This document shows positions 11,301 through 26,300 of a stretch of DNA of 64,000 nt, in pieces. Position 1 is the stretch's first letter, and each line of letters opens with the position of its first letter. Made by a program: the position numbers and the translations under genes. This DNA is from Ditylenchus dipsaci (lineage: Eukaryota; Nematoda; Chromadorea; Rhabditida; Anguinidae). The notes below the pieces were generated by a model. That model did not search any database. It worked only from the letters and a program-made list of their open reading frames with translations, and was not told where the DNA came from. The stretch lies in contig SADC01000365.1 of the NCBI GenBank assembly GCA_004194705.1, forward strand, positions 1 to 64,000, in the 5' to 3' direction.

Positions 11301-14300
11301 GCAAACTTAATTTTAATTGGTGCAAAAAAGGTTTGGCTCAAATAAACTTTTGTTTGGCGCAATATAATTTTTTGGCGCAAATTTTCTTTTTTAGGCACAA
11401 ATTATTTTTTTCAGCACAGTTATATCCAGTGCTGTAAATCTCGGCACCAGCTAAACTTCAAGCACCTGTTTCTAGCAGTTATTAGTACTTTCCACCCCGA
11501 TTCCGCGGATTATTAGGTAGCTCAGACATTGGCCCGGGCTAGGAATAAAAAAATTCGTAATTTAAACTTTTCTACATACCGGCACCGGCTTGGCACCGAA
11601 GAAATTATGACCTGAATTTTTTTTGTAAATGAGCACGGCACCAGGCCGGTGCCGGTATGTAGAAAGGTTTAAATTATTAATTTTTTTATTCCTAGCCCGG
11701 TGCCAATGTCTGAGCTACCTAATAATCCGCGGCACCGGGTGGGAAGTACTATTAACTGCTAGAAACAGGTGCTTGAAGTTTAGCTGGTGCCGAGATTTAC
11801 AGCACTGGTTATATCATACCGTCTTTCTTCTTATTTATTTCAAAAACTTAAAATTTAATTTTTTCATTACTTACCCTTGCTCCAGGTGTACTTAACCCCA
11901 ATATTATAAGGCGTAGTAAATGAACATACCCCGGGGGTTCAGGTACTTGCCACGAAATGTATATCCCTGAGGTATCACCTAAACCCCTTTACACGACATT
12001 AGGAAGATTAATAAGTTTTTAATACAAAAAAATAGATAAATAAATGCTTTTATTGAGATTAAAGTCCTTTCTTACCGGGTGTCTCAAAAGTTCGAACTCA
12101 CTTTTTTAAATGCTTATCTTTCATCTTTAAGATTAAGATAAATCTTATCTTTTGATATGATTTTGTACTCTTTCATTTGGTGTATCATTCTTTCAAAAAG
12201 CTCAAAAAAATATGGCTGAACTGCTCGCCAGAATTGTAAGGCTTCATGAGCAAGGCTATTCTGGCAGAGAAATTGCACGAATGCTAAATTGCTCCCAAAC
12301 ACAAGTCTCAAAAGCTATTCGTCGATTCGAAGAAACAGGGAGCAATGCTGATCGTCCAAGAAGTGGCCGTCCTGTTACTGCCGCAACCCTGGAGAACATT
12401 CAGAACATCGAAGACAAAATGGATAAGCATGGGCACCTCCATAGCACCACCAACTCCACAAGAAAACTTGCCAAAGACTTGGAAATCAGCAAGGATTCGG
12501 TCCACAGAATGCTAACCGGATCATTTGACATGAAGGCCAGGAAGTCAGTGGAAGGCCAGCAGCTCAACGACGATGCAAAAAAGAAGCGCTTGGATCGTTC
12601 AAAACAGCTTCTCAAACGCTTCAACCCTGCCAAAAAAGCACCGCAACATTCTCTTCACTGATGAGAAATGGTTCGACTTGGAGCAAGCTTTCAATTCACA
12701 AAATGACAGGTAAGCTTTTTTTTAAGTTCCGATTTTCAAATTGAGTTTAGGGTATGGAGCAAGGAGCCCCTGCCAGCAGAAGTGAAGATTGTGGAGAGGA
12801 CCCAAAAGCCAAAGCAAGTGATGGTCTGGGCCGGCGTCTCATGGCACTCCAAAACTCCACTCATCTTTGTGCCTGAAGGAGTCAAGGTCAGTGGCTCGGA
12901 ATATCGACAAATGTTGGAGACAGATGTGCTTCCTTGGGCTGAAGAGAACATGCCAGAAGACTGGATATTTCAACAGGATGGAGCGCCTTCTCATAGAGCC
13001 TACGAAACACAATACTGGATCAAGGACAATTTTCCGAACGCCATCACTGTGGATCCTCATTGGACAAAGCCAATTGGTCAGTGGCCGCCCAACTACCCCG
13101 ATTTGACTGTCGATGGACTATTTTGTGTGGCCTTACCTTGCGTCAAAGGCCTGCTCTAAACCACACAAAACGATCGCAGAGTTGAAGGCTTCGTTGGTGA
13201 GAGAATGGGATGCAATTCCACAAGAAATGATTCAGAAGGCCATCGATAATTTTCCAAAAAGACTGAAGAAGTGTGTTGAGGCTGTTGGCGGTCATTTTGT
13301 TGAATAAAATTTACGTTTGATACCTTGTTGGAAAGAGGACACTTAGGGCTACAAAATGGTATTAAATATTTGTTGATGTCTTCACTGTTTTAAGAAAAAC
13401 TCAAATCTTAAAAAGTGAGTTCGAACTTTTGAGACACCCGCTAATTGTTCAAAGGCAGGGTAGCCCTAAGGAGTATGATTTAAAAGTAAAATTCACATGC
13501 CAAATTGAAGTGTCAAAAATTCACGTGTTTTTTTCATGCGTGTTCATGCGTTTCCGTCCGTTTCCACACAGTTTCTAGCCACTTTGACTTGAAACCACCT
13601 GAAAGCACTCCAGCGAACAACCAAACTCACCACTTGCGAAATACTCCAGACAAGAATTTAGGATTGTTTGTATCAAAAACCTCTAAAAGAATATTCATTC
13701 GTGTTTAGCCATCTACCCTGGAATTCTGGTGATTTCTGATCGAGCAGAGGGTATATACTTACGATACCCTAGAAGTATGTACCCCGAGGGTTTGTTGTGC
13801 CTCAGGGATATATGCCTCTAAAAACAGGGGTATACGGGGGTACCCATAGTAGGGATGGAGAATGGCCTATTCGGGGATAGGGCGAAAATTTTGAAGAAAA
13901 CACCGGGACGGGATGACCAAAAAATCCAGGACCAAGTAAAATTCCGGTACGAGACAATGATTCCTCCGGTCGAAACACAAATAGGAAATTTGACAACGAA
14001 AATCAGTCTTTAAAAATATGCAAAATATTTTGTCCCAATTTCACATCACGGACAAAAGCTAGATATTGTTCAAGTATGTACTCAAGTATATTCTCGATTG
14101 AGAAGCCTAATATTTTCCAAAAACTTTGCGAGAGTTTCAAATGATAATTAAACTAGACTAAACTACAACATGATTTTCGGATTCTGAAGACGGGACAGAT
14201 TTTCAAAAGTCGGAACGGGACAATAAATCCGAGATTTCAAAAATTACCCCAATCTAACCCCTAGGTATCGAGGCTGAAGAATATACCACCGTTCAATTAC

Positions 14301-17300
14301 TACCAGCCATTTAAAAATTGATTTAAAACTGGTCACCTTATTCAAATTCATCGAATGCCTGCTTCTCGAAATGAAACTTCAAAAATCAAGGCTGATTTGT
14401 GATATGTGTGACTTATGTGATTATGATTCTCATCCTTTATCTGGTTTTCAACCTGAATGAATAAAACAAGGTTAACGGTCATCACCCAACCCTATTTATA
14501 ACTGGTTTCTGTTTTAATAACATGTGCAATTTAGTAAAAGGACCATACTTGTTGATGCTAATGAAAATCAAATGCGCGCGGGATACTTCTCTTTCGTCTC
14601 GCACTCTACTCTTTGGAGTTATTTCAAGCGATTAAAAAAACAGTGAGAGACGAAAAAGAAGTGTCCCGCGCGCATTTGAATTTGTCAAATTTTCATTTGC
14701 ATGAACAAGTATGGTCCTTTAAAAAATAAAATTTTTAATTTTTGAAATAAATACGAAGAAAGACGGTGTGATGTAATTGTGTTAAGAAAAGGTGAATTTG
14801 CACCGAGAAAAGGTAAATTTGTGCCTAAAAAAGTAAATTTGCGCCAAAAAATGTATTTGCTCCAAAAATTTTTTATTTGAGCCATACCTTTTTTGGGCTG
14901 TACCCCGAAATTTAAGCAGCATTTTGCTAAGTGGTCGATTTGCTAAGCGGTCGTTTTGCCAAGAATTTTTTCCCTAAGCGAAAAATTGCTAAGAATTTTT
15001 TTGATATGGCGCCCATTTGCTAAGAATTTATTTGTTAAGGCATTCTTTTCTTAAATCCCGATTTCCTAAAAACTTTTCTACCTTTTTGTACTTTCCCTTT
15101 TTCTCAATGTTCTGATAGGGAATTAGAAAGTTTTCCGACGACTTTTTTGTTTTTTTACTGATTTCAACACGGGATCTAGGTAAATGATATTTTCAGATTG
15201 TGTCCGAACTACACCAAACCATCCTAAACCACCCAAAGTACCCTAAACCACCCTAAATACCCAAACCAAACCCAAACCTGAAAAATTAAAATTTCTTAAA
15301 AATAAAAAATAAGCCATTTTTCTAACCTAAAATTTTGTGGGGAATTAGGTTTGTTAAGCCGAAAGTTGTGATTTTACACACCCCCACTTCGATACCCGGT
15401 GTAGGTATCACTGGCCAGGTGGATCTCCACCTGGATGGCCTAAAAATAAAAAAGTTTATTTAAATAAAGAAATACTTTTTTCCGAACTAAAAAATTTGTG
15501 AAGAATTTGATGGATAGCCACTGCCGAGAATGCCGGTTCAAATCCACGTGGGTGCATACCTTTTTTACCATAATTTTGATACTACGCTCACATAGGCTAG
15601 TCGAGGTCGAGCTCAAAGTGCTCACGTAGGCAGGTGGAGGTCGTAGTCGAGGTCGGGGTCGAGGTCGATCTTATAGTGCTCACATAGGCGGTCGAGGTCG
15701 TGGTCGAGGTCGAGCTCGAGCTTTTTTATTTAAAAATCGTATTTCAAAAATATTTGAAAACTTTTTTTTTGCACCATGACCATTGTCCATATTCTTCTAG
15801 TACAGAAGCTAGTGTTTGGTACTATCCGGTGCAGAAAATTCAGGGCTTTCTTTTAGCTGTAAAGGTTTCCAACATTTATTGCAAAAATTGCTTGGAAAAT
15901 TGAATTTTTCTAATATTTTTTTGAGCTTGACCAGGACCTCGAGCACCTCGACCACCCAGCACCTCGACCACCCTATTGATCTTATAAAATCTCAACGTTT
16001 TTGTATTTTTGAGAAAACTTTTCCGGGGTAACTTTTTATGCTGAGAAAGTCTAGAATAAAATAATTTTCGTTTCATAGCCTAATTTTTCTGTTATTGATA
16101 ATTTAAACTCGATGGAGGAAATTTTTGACTATCTTTAACCCTATGACAAGAAATAAGCGATTATTTGGTTTTTGTTGTGTATTTCGTCCATTTCTTATAG
16201 AGAATTCTCTGGTTTATCTTTTATAATAAAATTCTTAGTAAGCCGACCGGGTATAATGTTGTGGTTATTCGAAAATAAAAAAAAAAATTTGCATTCCGAA
16301 ATTTGAATTCTCGCCAAAATTGAATTTTTTCGTGTTGTCAAGTTTTAAGGCGCAGCAGTGTCGGAGAAAGTTTTGAGCTAATAAATATTTGAAACCATTT
16401 TTTTAAATTCTCGCTGAAATTTTAAGTTTATCGTCATTGAAATTCAAATTGGCGCAATAACTAAAATTTTAATTTCTGAAGAAAACAGCTGGTGTATATA
16501 TTAATTTTAAGGTAATTTTTCGTACTGAAAATGATAGAGATAAGGTAATGATAAATTATAGCTTGTAATTTGAATTTTTTTTTTTACGTTCTGGAGAAAA
16601 AGTGCCACGTTTTTGTGAAAAAGTGCCACGTCTTTTCGATTCTAGTCAATAAGTCGAAAAAGTGCCACGTTTTAGTGAAAAAGTGCCACGTTTTTTCGTT
16701 TCTAGTCAAGAAGGCGAAAAAGTGCCAAGTTTTTGTGAAAATGTGCCACGTTTTGTATAAAGTGCCATGTTTCAGTGAAAGAGTGCCACGTTTTAGTGAA
16801 AAAGTGCCACGTTTTAGTGAAAAAGTGCCACGTTTTTGTGAAAATGTGTCACGTTTTAGGAAAATGTGCCACGTTTCGTTCAAATGTGTCATGTTTTGTG
16901 TAGAAATGTGCCATGTTTTGTGGGGATGCGCCCTAGGGCTGGCAGGATTTGAGCTAGCTGCTTTGGTTTTGAGTGAAAAGCTCCACACTAACCTCTCTCT
17001 TTTTCATATCGCTTAGAGCACACTACGAGTGGCCAAAAGCAAAGAATAACTGGTTTTAAAACAAAGGGGAAATGAACTTTTTGCGAAAAATTCATTGAGC
17101 GGATCAAATTACAATTTGATAGACTTAATTGCTTAGAATTCCTTTCCTAATCCATTATAGACCACCTCAAAGTAAGCAAAGTACGAAATGTGTCATGTGT
17201 TGTAAAAATCACGTGAAATTCATTTTTACGAGATTCATTGCTGATCAGTTTTCATAATCATTTCGTATCTAACTTTATTTCAAACGAGCAGACAATAAAA

Positions 17301-20300
17301 ATGGAAGTAATACAATATAAAGTTCAATTTAATCTATAACGAGGGCTGATGTTGCCTTTCGTTTTCTTCCTCGCTTTCTTTTGGCTCCTAGCGGTACATC
17401 TGTTACTTCCACCGGGTAGTCGAAGAGGCCATCCTTGCACATTAGAGAAAGAGCATGCTTGCAGACATTATCCTTGAGGCCACTGAAGCAAGAGCATTTG
17501 TAGAAGCCACAGTAGAAAGTTGAAGGCTGAACCACGTAGAACTGTGAGCGCAACTCCACATATTTCTCCCAGCCATCTGCAGCCTCGAAACCTACTAGCT
17601 CGTTGAAATTGTCCTCATCTATTTCTGAATTAGCATTGGTTGATGATTGGATGATATATGAGCCATTGATTGCCATATATTTTGGTTTCAAGTTCCAAAA
17701 ATTGTATGCTGCTTGATAGTCCCCATTTGCAATTGTTGGAGACGTAGATGGCTGAAAATAAGATAACAGCTATGGTTTATCAAAATTGATGGAGCTTACC
17801 GGGACACTGATAATGTTAGAACTCCAATCATTCAACATTAAATCCACCTCATTCAGAAAAACGGGCAGTGGCAGTCGCTCGCGAAAAGTGTAGTTGCATT
17901 TGATTTCTAGATTTAGTCGCTCCAATCCATTGTTGGTTGAAATAATCGGTACAAACGCGTCGAACCATCCACGAAAGAGCTGTCGATTCAACCATTGCTG
18001 TCTAAACTTGTCCACCGCTTCGAGAAAACGCTGCACACTTGCATATTCAGTCATCCAGTGATTGATTAAGGCAGTACTGGCTGATAATAATGGACTAATA
18101 AGAGAAAGGCAAAATAATTTTCTCAAATATGGCAGACCTTCATCACACTCCTCAGTATTTTGTGCAGCACATACGATACGAAAATCTTCCTTTATCTTGC
18201 GTCTTTGTTTCTCGAATATTTTGGCCTTTGGAAGATAACGCTCAAAATTCTTTGACACATGAAATTTGCAGAGAGCATGTTTCACTCCTGAGCCTCAAAC
18301 TACTCGAACAGCTAAGAAGTAATGAAAACAATCATTTGACAGAAACTAAATTAAATAACCACACCTGATTCAATGGCCGTATCAGCGTCAGACATCACAA
18401 AGTCAGGCACATACTGTTGACGGGAAGTAGAACAGACTTGGCTGACAGCTCGCAAAATTCCAGCATAACACCATATTGTCTCCCCCGAACACAACGCAGT
18501 AAATGTGCAGAAGAACTTCTTATTCGCATCCGAAAATCCTACTGGCTAAACAGTGAAAATAAGACATCACTTTAAATATTGCCATAATATTTAACCCACA
18601 AAGTATGGAAACCCTTGGTACAGTAGCTTATAAGTGGCATCAACTTGAAGGTGATTAACTCGACCTTGTTTAGATTGCGAATCGGTCAGCCGCTTAGTTG
18701 TCCACACGAGTATCCACTGCTTGCGATCTTCACTAACTTTAAACGCTACAACGTATGCCGTATCCTGATTCTCTGAATATCAGTCTATGTCTCTAGAGTG
18801 AGTTATAAACTTTTTATTCTTGCCTGGTGGAGTAGAGTTTTGAATTGCGTAACTTTTCAAATCAGAAAGTTTCATCTGGATAAGTTGGCCGGCTCTGATG
18901 GCTTCGTGGCGCAAGAAATCGTTGATCTGCTTTGGTGAAGGGAGATCCTGTTTGGAGCAATCAATGTAGTTCTAAAAAAATGAATTACGCACGAACCCGA
19001 ACATACACATTACAACCTTAAGTTTCTTTTTCATTTGTGTGCCAGTAATAAGATAAGGACCAAAATAAGGACCTATTCCATTGTACCCCCCCTAAAAACC
19101 AACTTTTTTATATGCACTCAGAAACCATTTTTATGTAAAAATTTTGCCATAAAAGGACCAGAAAAGCCATTTAAATAGGGTTCAAGGGCTGTATTGGAGG
19201 GGAAGGGAATAACACAGGGGCCACTTTTTTGGCTGCTTTACCATGTTTTTCAACTCGGGCCGTGGCAAAAATAGACTCTATATGCATTTTATGATCGAGT
19301 GTACTTCTCGGAATCATGTCTAAGGTAAGTGCGTGCGCGCATCTCTAACTCTCAAGCCCCCTGCGCCCCGAAGGGGCGCAGGGGGCTTGGAGTTGAGATG
19401 CGCACACCCACATACCTTAGACACAAATCACTCGAAAGTGACTCTGGATGCATGAAAAAGCATGCATACCAGAGTTATTTATGCGGTAGGCCCCAGTATT
19501 CAAAACTATGTTCAACATCTTCAATTTTTCGGCCGAAAAAGGTCTCCTCTCTTTTCCGGCCTTTGGCTAGGAGCCAGAGGCTCAGCCATCCAAAATTCAG
19601 CCTTCACCTCAACAGGGTCCTAACTCAGGCACAACCACCTCGGGACCCACCCGGATGACCCTTGTGGTCCTTTCGAGTACTTATGGATTTGGGTCCTCCA
19701 CAAGTTGCTGGGTTTGAGGGTGCCTTAAACCCTTATTAATTAGTGGCCCCTGTTTTGTCCCTTCCCCTCCCAATACAGCCCTTGAACCCTTTTTAAATGG
19801 CTTTTCTGGTCCTTTTATGGCAAAATTATTACATAAAAATGGTTTCTGAGTGCATATAAAAAAGTTGGTTTTGGGGGGGGGGATGGAGGGTACACTGGAA
19901 TAGCTTTGGGGGGGGGGGGGTGGAGTAAATGGAATAGTGCCGAAATCTTGAATAAATGAATTTTCTAGTCACTTACTAACGCCATTTTCTCCAATAATCA
20001 ACATTGATGACTTTCCAAGTAGCGAAAGTTTCTTCATCCTTACAGCTTGCAACAAATATCCAGTTACGCGTCATCTGAACTATGAATACAACATCTTCTT
20101 TGCAAAACATGACACATTTTCACAAAAACGTGGCACTTTTTCACTAAAACGTGGCACTTTTTCACTGAAACATGGCACTTTATACAAAACGTGGCACATT
20201 TTTACAAAAACGTGGCACATTTTCACAAAAACATGGCACTTTTTCGCCTTCTTGACTAGAAACGAAAAAACGTGGCACTTTTTCACAAAAACGTGGCACT

Positions 20301-23300
20301 TTTTCGCCAGAACGTGGCACTTTTACGTATCGTCCATTTTTTATCATTGATTTTTGTGTCGCTAATATAAGAGGCGGGCAAAGATCAGATCAGATCAAGA
20401 TCAAATTGACATAGTTTTAACACCGAATTCGGGTTAAGCATGGCTGATTTGCTTGTAAAAATGCTTTTCAAATTAAATTTAAATATTTTTTGTCTTGAGC
20501 GGATTTTGAAATTTTACAATGATTTCTGAGTTTCATAAGCAAATCAACTATACTGATCACGAATTTGACGTAAAAATTAAATAATTGCAAGCAGAGAGTA
20601 ATCTTTGGTCAAGATTTGGCAAGAAAATCGAATTTTATAGTCTGAAAATAACTCACATCGCTCAGAATCCCACCTCAGAAAGGCCACAAGCCGCTGAAAG
20701 TTGCTTTTCGGGGTTCACTAAATTTTAAAGTAGTTTTACAAGCAAATCGACCATGCTAAACTTGAATTTGGTGTCAAAATTATGCGCTTCTCTAGCAGGT
20801 TAAGAAAAAGGGTAAGAAAATTTTTTTACGTAAAAATCTTTTTTTCAATTTTTCAAGTATCTTCCTAAGCACTCCCAGAGCCTCTTTGTTTTTTATTTCG
20901 ATGCACTTTCTGGTGCAGTTTTCTATATTACAGAATTTTCTGGTTAGATTTAGATAAAATAGATAGTTTGTTGTGGTTCAACTTTCTTTGAGTTTCCTCA
21001 AGATCTCGATTTTGCGATGATTGTGATTGAGCTTGGTTGTGTACGTATATTTTAGAGGTCGGCAGCAAAGTGACTGGACTAAATTGGGAACTCAGATTAT
21101 AAGCCGTCGAAAACGAGTCCGTCGTGGATGCTATGAACAAACTTTAAAAATAAGTTCCGAAAGTTTAGCGAAAAGATTGAATATCTGGCTCGTCAAATAG
21201 GTTTTGTGTAAAAAGTGTTGCAAAATATTTTCACACTATTTAAATATGTGCTTATAGGCCTGCCTTGTTCTCTGCTATTTAATTCCCTAAAAATATACGA
21301 AAAAGTAAAATTTGGATATTCGAGCTCGACCTCGACCGGCCTATGTGAGCACTTTTTGTAGATCGACCTCGACCACCGATGTGAGCACCCCTTGTCGATC
21401 GACCTCAACCACGACCACGACCTCGACTCGCCTATGTGAGCACCGGGTGAGTGTTTACGTGGTGTTGAGGTCCATACACCCATCACCAAGGTTACTGGTT
21501 CGAATCTCTCTTGTGCAATCTGGTTCAACTTTCTTTGAGTTTCCCCAAGATCTCAATTTTGCGATGATTGTGGTTGAGCTTGGTTGTGTACGTAAATTTT
21601 AGAGGTCGGCAGTTCAGAGTAGAGGACCGATTCAAACTCAACCGTTTTTAGAACAAAATTTCGGATTGAATCATTTGGGTTTTTAGGTTTGTACCCCTAA
21701 ATTGAACCGAATCAAAGAAGATGTAGTTTAACAAACAAGATCTTTATCAAAGCAACTATTTAGCAAAAAATTCTTAGCAAAACGACCATTTAGCAAATTG
21801 GCGCTTAAATTGTCAATTCTTAGCGAAATCGCGCTTAAATTTTTTTCTTAGCAAAACGACCGCTTAGCAAATCGCCGCTTAAATTTCGGGGTACAGCCCT
21901 TTTTTGCACCAATAAAAAGTAAATTTGCGCCAAGAAAAAGTGAATCTGCGCCATGAAAAATGTATTTGCGCCAAAATAAATTAAATTTGGGCTTGAGTAT
22001 AGAATCCCCCCCCCCACGGGGAGTGATCGGATGGAGGAGATAACATCATATTCGTGTTTCTCGACCCCGATTTCATGAGAAAGCCGGCTGTTTTTTTTGG
22101 TTCTGAGAAAAAAATTTCCGAACCACAGGGGGTATCATGGTTTTTTTTGTCAAAATTAACAAAATTTTGGTCAAAACATGGTGAGGCAATCGAAGAATAC
22201 AAACATTTGAATTTCTGACGTTCTGCCACAAAAGTGGCCCCTTTTATTCCCTTCCCCTCCCTATACAGCCCTTCTTCCCTTTAAAATTCAAAAGGCGCCA
22301 ATTTAAAGTTTAATTTAAAAGGGGTGAAAATCATAATGCGAATATTTTGAGCTCTCAGGTTCAAATCCCCCTGGGTGGGCACCCTTTTTTATCTTCTTTG
22401 ATTCACAAGTTTGTAGTCAAAATGATCCTCACACTCTTGGCTATCCAATTAAATCATGAGATCATAATTTCAAAATTCCTCGAGCTGATTTACAGGCTAA
22501 GACCTGGGAAATTTACGAAAATGGACAAAGCTTTTTTCTGGAGCAAAAAGACTTTTTTGGGTCAAATTTTAGCTAGAGCAAAAAGACTTTTATTTGGCGC
22601 AAAAAGGCTTTTATTTGACGCAAAAAGACTTTTTTTTTGGGTCAAAAAGACTTTTTTTTGGGTCAAATATTTTTGGTTCAAAAAGACTTTTTTTGGGTCA
22701 AAAAAGACTTTTTTGGGGCAAAAGTACTTTTTTTGGGTAAAAAAAGTTTTTTTGGAGCAAATTGGCTTTCTTTTGGTGCAAATTTTTTTAATTGTATTTC
22801 TGCGTTCCCGTTTATTTTTCTAACACGTAAAGTATGGTTTTGGGGATTAAACTATTTTTTGGGGGTTTACTAAGAAGCGGTTAAATTTTTGCGAGAAAAA
22901 TCGATTGAGCGGATCAGAATTCCAGTCAGATTGACTTTATCGCTCAGAAACTTAGCTTATGGGCTGCACCCAATGGGCCGTGTCCGTGTCCGCAAACACG
23001 GACCGTTTTAAGGACTGAAATACGGATAAATTATTTTCCACCTGTTTTTGCCAAAAGCCGAGATTTTTAATAATTCTATTATTATGCCGTAAAATTATAA
23101 GAAAAGATGTTTGTAAAACTTTTTCTGCCAGAAACCCATTTTTGACCAAAACAACTTTTGGCCAAAAAATTGACTTTTTTCCAGGGAAATTACAAAAACA
23201 CAATCTAAATAGGTACAATGGACATACAGTCAAACCTCGATTTAGTGGCACCCCTAGGGACCAAGCCATAGGTGCCACTAAATCGAGGTGCCACTAAATC

Positions 23301-26300
23301 GGGGTAAACTTTGGCCAAGTTTGGCCAACTCTGACCAACCAAATCGCCCTCAGGGTGCCACTAAATCGAGGGTGCCACTAAATCGAGGTTCGACTGTAGT
23401 TAAACTTAGATATATGGGTCTTTCCAATAAAGAGACCGCATAAGCTCAATTTGATTGATTTTACTTTGAATGTTGCAAAATCATCTCCTGAAATAGTGGT
23501 CTTAAAATATAACCCTTTGACTTAGAAAAGTTTGGGGACTGACATTGATAGTGTTGCGGTTTGTATTGCATTAATGGCAGATCAAATGCTAACACAAACA
23601 TTTGCGCAAATCTTTGTGTTAACAAAATCTGGACAAGATTTCAGAAATTACCGAGATAAAGTCAACTTTATAGCATTTTTCAAATTGGACAATGGATAAA
23701 TCCATTGGATAATCTACACACCAACCAAACCAAGTGGTGGTCCATTTGGTGTGAAATTCTTTTACATATTTTTCGGGTTCCAAACCTGTTTTTTGTATTT
23801 TTGATAACAATTTAGCATTAGGTACCAATACCCAGGTACTACTACCTAGGAACTTCCACCTGAGTATCGATAATTAGGCATTGCAATTTGGACTGACCCC
23901 TCAGTACTACTTAGGTACGACAGCCTGAGCACCGCCTGGATGCCCATGGGGTATGAAACTATTACAGAACTGGGGTTCCTGCAAGTCAAATCGTTCTTTT
24001 AGCATTATAAAAACGTGTTCAGGAGACAATTCTGAATAAGGTACAATGATTTTTAATTACTTCAACCTAACTCCAGAATTTCAGATTCTGGAGGTGGATA
24101 ACATATAAGGGAGCTACCAGGTGGTTTTCCTACACCCTCAGGCTCACCTTGGTCTTATGACTGTTTTTCAAGAAAATATAATGTCTGCTACCACCAGGAT
24201 TCAAACCTGTAACCTAAAAAATTCGGAGGGTGAATTTACTGGAGGGTGAATTCAGCAGCGGGGGAATTTACCACCGCCCTTAGTGACCAATCACATGAAC
24301 CAAAAAGAGCCATCGTTGTTTTTTTTGCTTTGCTGTGATAATTATGCTTGTCGTTGCTTTTTTTTTCAATTTTCAAAAAAAATTGTGTGCAAAAATCCGT
24401 GTTCGACACGGACCGTATGAAAAACAGGGTCTGTGCCAAAAATTATCGACCCTGCATTCTGTGTTTTCACAATAATTTTTTCGATGTTTTTTTACAGGAA
24501 TGCTTCTCATAAATTTGGCGTTTGAATAAATTAAAAGTGGCACTCAGAAAAATAAATGTACCTACTAACTAAAAAACGGTCCGTGTTTGCGGACACGGAC
24601 ACGGCCCATTGGGTGCAGCCCATAAGCTAAGTTTCTGAGCGATAAAGTCAATCTGACTGGAATTCTGATCCGCTCAATCGATTTTTCTCGCAAAAATTTA
24701 ACCGCTTCTTAGTAAAACCCCCAAAAAATAGTTTAATCCCCAAAACCATACTTTACGTGTTAGAAAATAAACGGGAACGCAGAAATACAATTAAAAAAAT
24801 TTGCACCAAAAGAAAGCCAATTTGCTCCAAAAAAACTTTTTTTTACCCAAAAAAAGTACTTTTGCCCCAAAAAAAGTCTTTTTTGACCCAAAAAAGTCTT
24901 TTTGAACCAAAAATATTTGACCCAAAAAAAGTCTTTTTGACCAAAAAAAAAGTCTTTTTGCGTCAAATAAAAGCCTTTTTGCGCCAAATAAAAGTCTTTT
25001 TGCTCTAGCTAAAATTTGACCCAAAAAAAGTCTTTTTGCTCCGAAAAAAGTCTTTTTGCTCCAGAAAAAAGCTTTGTCCTACGAAAATCGGGGCAGGGCG
25101 AACTCGTATTCGCAAAACTCGTATTCGTAAAACTCGTATTTGACAAAACTCGTATTCGTAAAGCTCGCATTCGACAAAACTCGTATTCTACCAAAATTCG
25201 CTTGTTTTTATGAGTTACCGTATTTCCTCTAATATAACCACCGGTGAGTTTATTTTTCAAACCCCTTCTGAGGGTGGGTTTATTAGAGTCATTTTGAGAT
25301 TTTGTGGCTTCAACCAAAATCCAAAAAGCGGAATCGGTAGAGCTCGTGGGAACTAAGAAAACGCAAAAAACAGCTTTGCGGAATATTTACTCTGTTCCTA
25401 GATACAGACACTGGAAGTTGAGGGGTGGGTTTATTAGAGCGGGTGGTTATATTAGAGGAAATACGGTAAACACACATTCACAAGGCAACATTCCAATATA
25501 TATCCGACTGATAAGCGTTATTGTCTTTAAAATCTACTCATACTAACTGTGATTCTGTTTTTACTTTATTTTTCCTCAGTCAACACAACTACTGGATCCA
25601 TTTTGTTCGCTCGAAGTGCTGAAGTCCTCATCATCACTGTTCATCTTGACTAAAACACGATGTATATTAGACGAGACACCTAGACTCATACAAACAAGCT
25701 AATTTGGTTAGAATACGAGTTTTGTCAAATACGAGTTTTGTCGAATACGAGTTTTGTCAAATACGAGTTTTGCGAATACGAGTTTTGTCAAATACGAGTT
25801 TTGCGAATACGAGTTTTGTCAAATACGAGTTTTGCGAATACGAGTTCGCCCTGCCCCGAAAATCGTTCATTTGGGGGGTTTTTCTGTGACTGGTATGATT
25901 TACAGTATATTTTCTGACTTTTTTCTACAAGTCACGCGTTTTATCTATTAAAATGTAGCCAAGATTCTAGGCTTCCATTTGAGCTATCAAACGAAGAAAA
26001 AGTAAGTACAAAGTTAAGACTAGGATTAAAAAACATTCAACCATGTCCATTTCCATGTCATTCTACCTTGGACTATATCACAACTTTTTGGTATTATTTT
26101 GGAAGTGACGTTTTTTTGGAACATTAATTTACATGATCAGTTACAACCTTATACTCGAAATGTAACTCTGCTTCCTGCCGTCATTTCTAGCATACGGTTG
26201 TACAGAAGCATGTAAATAAAAATTACAAAAATGTCAGTTCCGAAATAATACCAAAATCCTACCCGTGAAAAGCACTCATGTCTTCCCTGGTCAAACCTCC

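Larger units (their letters stand above)
16590..20325 (-). mobile_element. MULE with satellite-like ends, word AAAGTGCCACGTTTTTGTG
   Basis: Arrays of about 20-bp units with GTGCCACG at the core run through 16597-16930, and their reverse complement through 20095-20325. Between them, on the minus strand, lies a MULE transposase gene. The left terminus seems to have lost its outermost unit, so I could not define a TSD. A copy of the 8-bp-TSD hairpin family (19069-19941) has inserted into the gene. Confidence 0.8.
14896..21898. mobile_element. 7-kb array-ended GG...CC element, word GCTAAGCGGTCGTTTT
   Basis: The ends GGCTGTACCCCGAAATTTAA and its complement are followed by arrays of units such as TTTGCTAAGTGGTCGA. 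The exact 8-bp TSD CTTTTTTG lies at 14888-14895 and 21899-21906. A second, 1.6-kb copy with the same ends is at 30234-31835. This copy holds the MULE at about 16590-20325 and inverted GTCGAGGTCG arrays. Whether the MULE gene belongs to it or was inserted later is not resolved. Confidence 0.75.

Noticed and set aside
16570..17016. Open frame of 148 codons with KKCHVFS repeats
   Set aside because: It is the terminal array of the MULE; the opposite strand is open over the same span and the same repeat occurs inverted at 20.1-20.3 kb.
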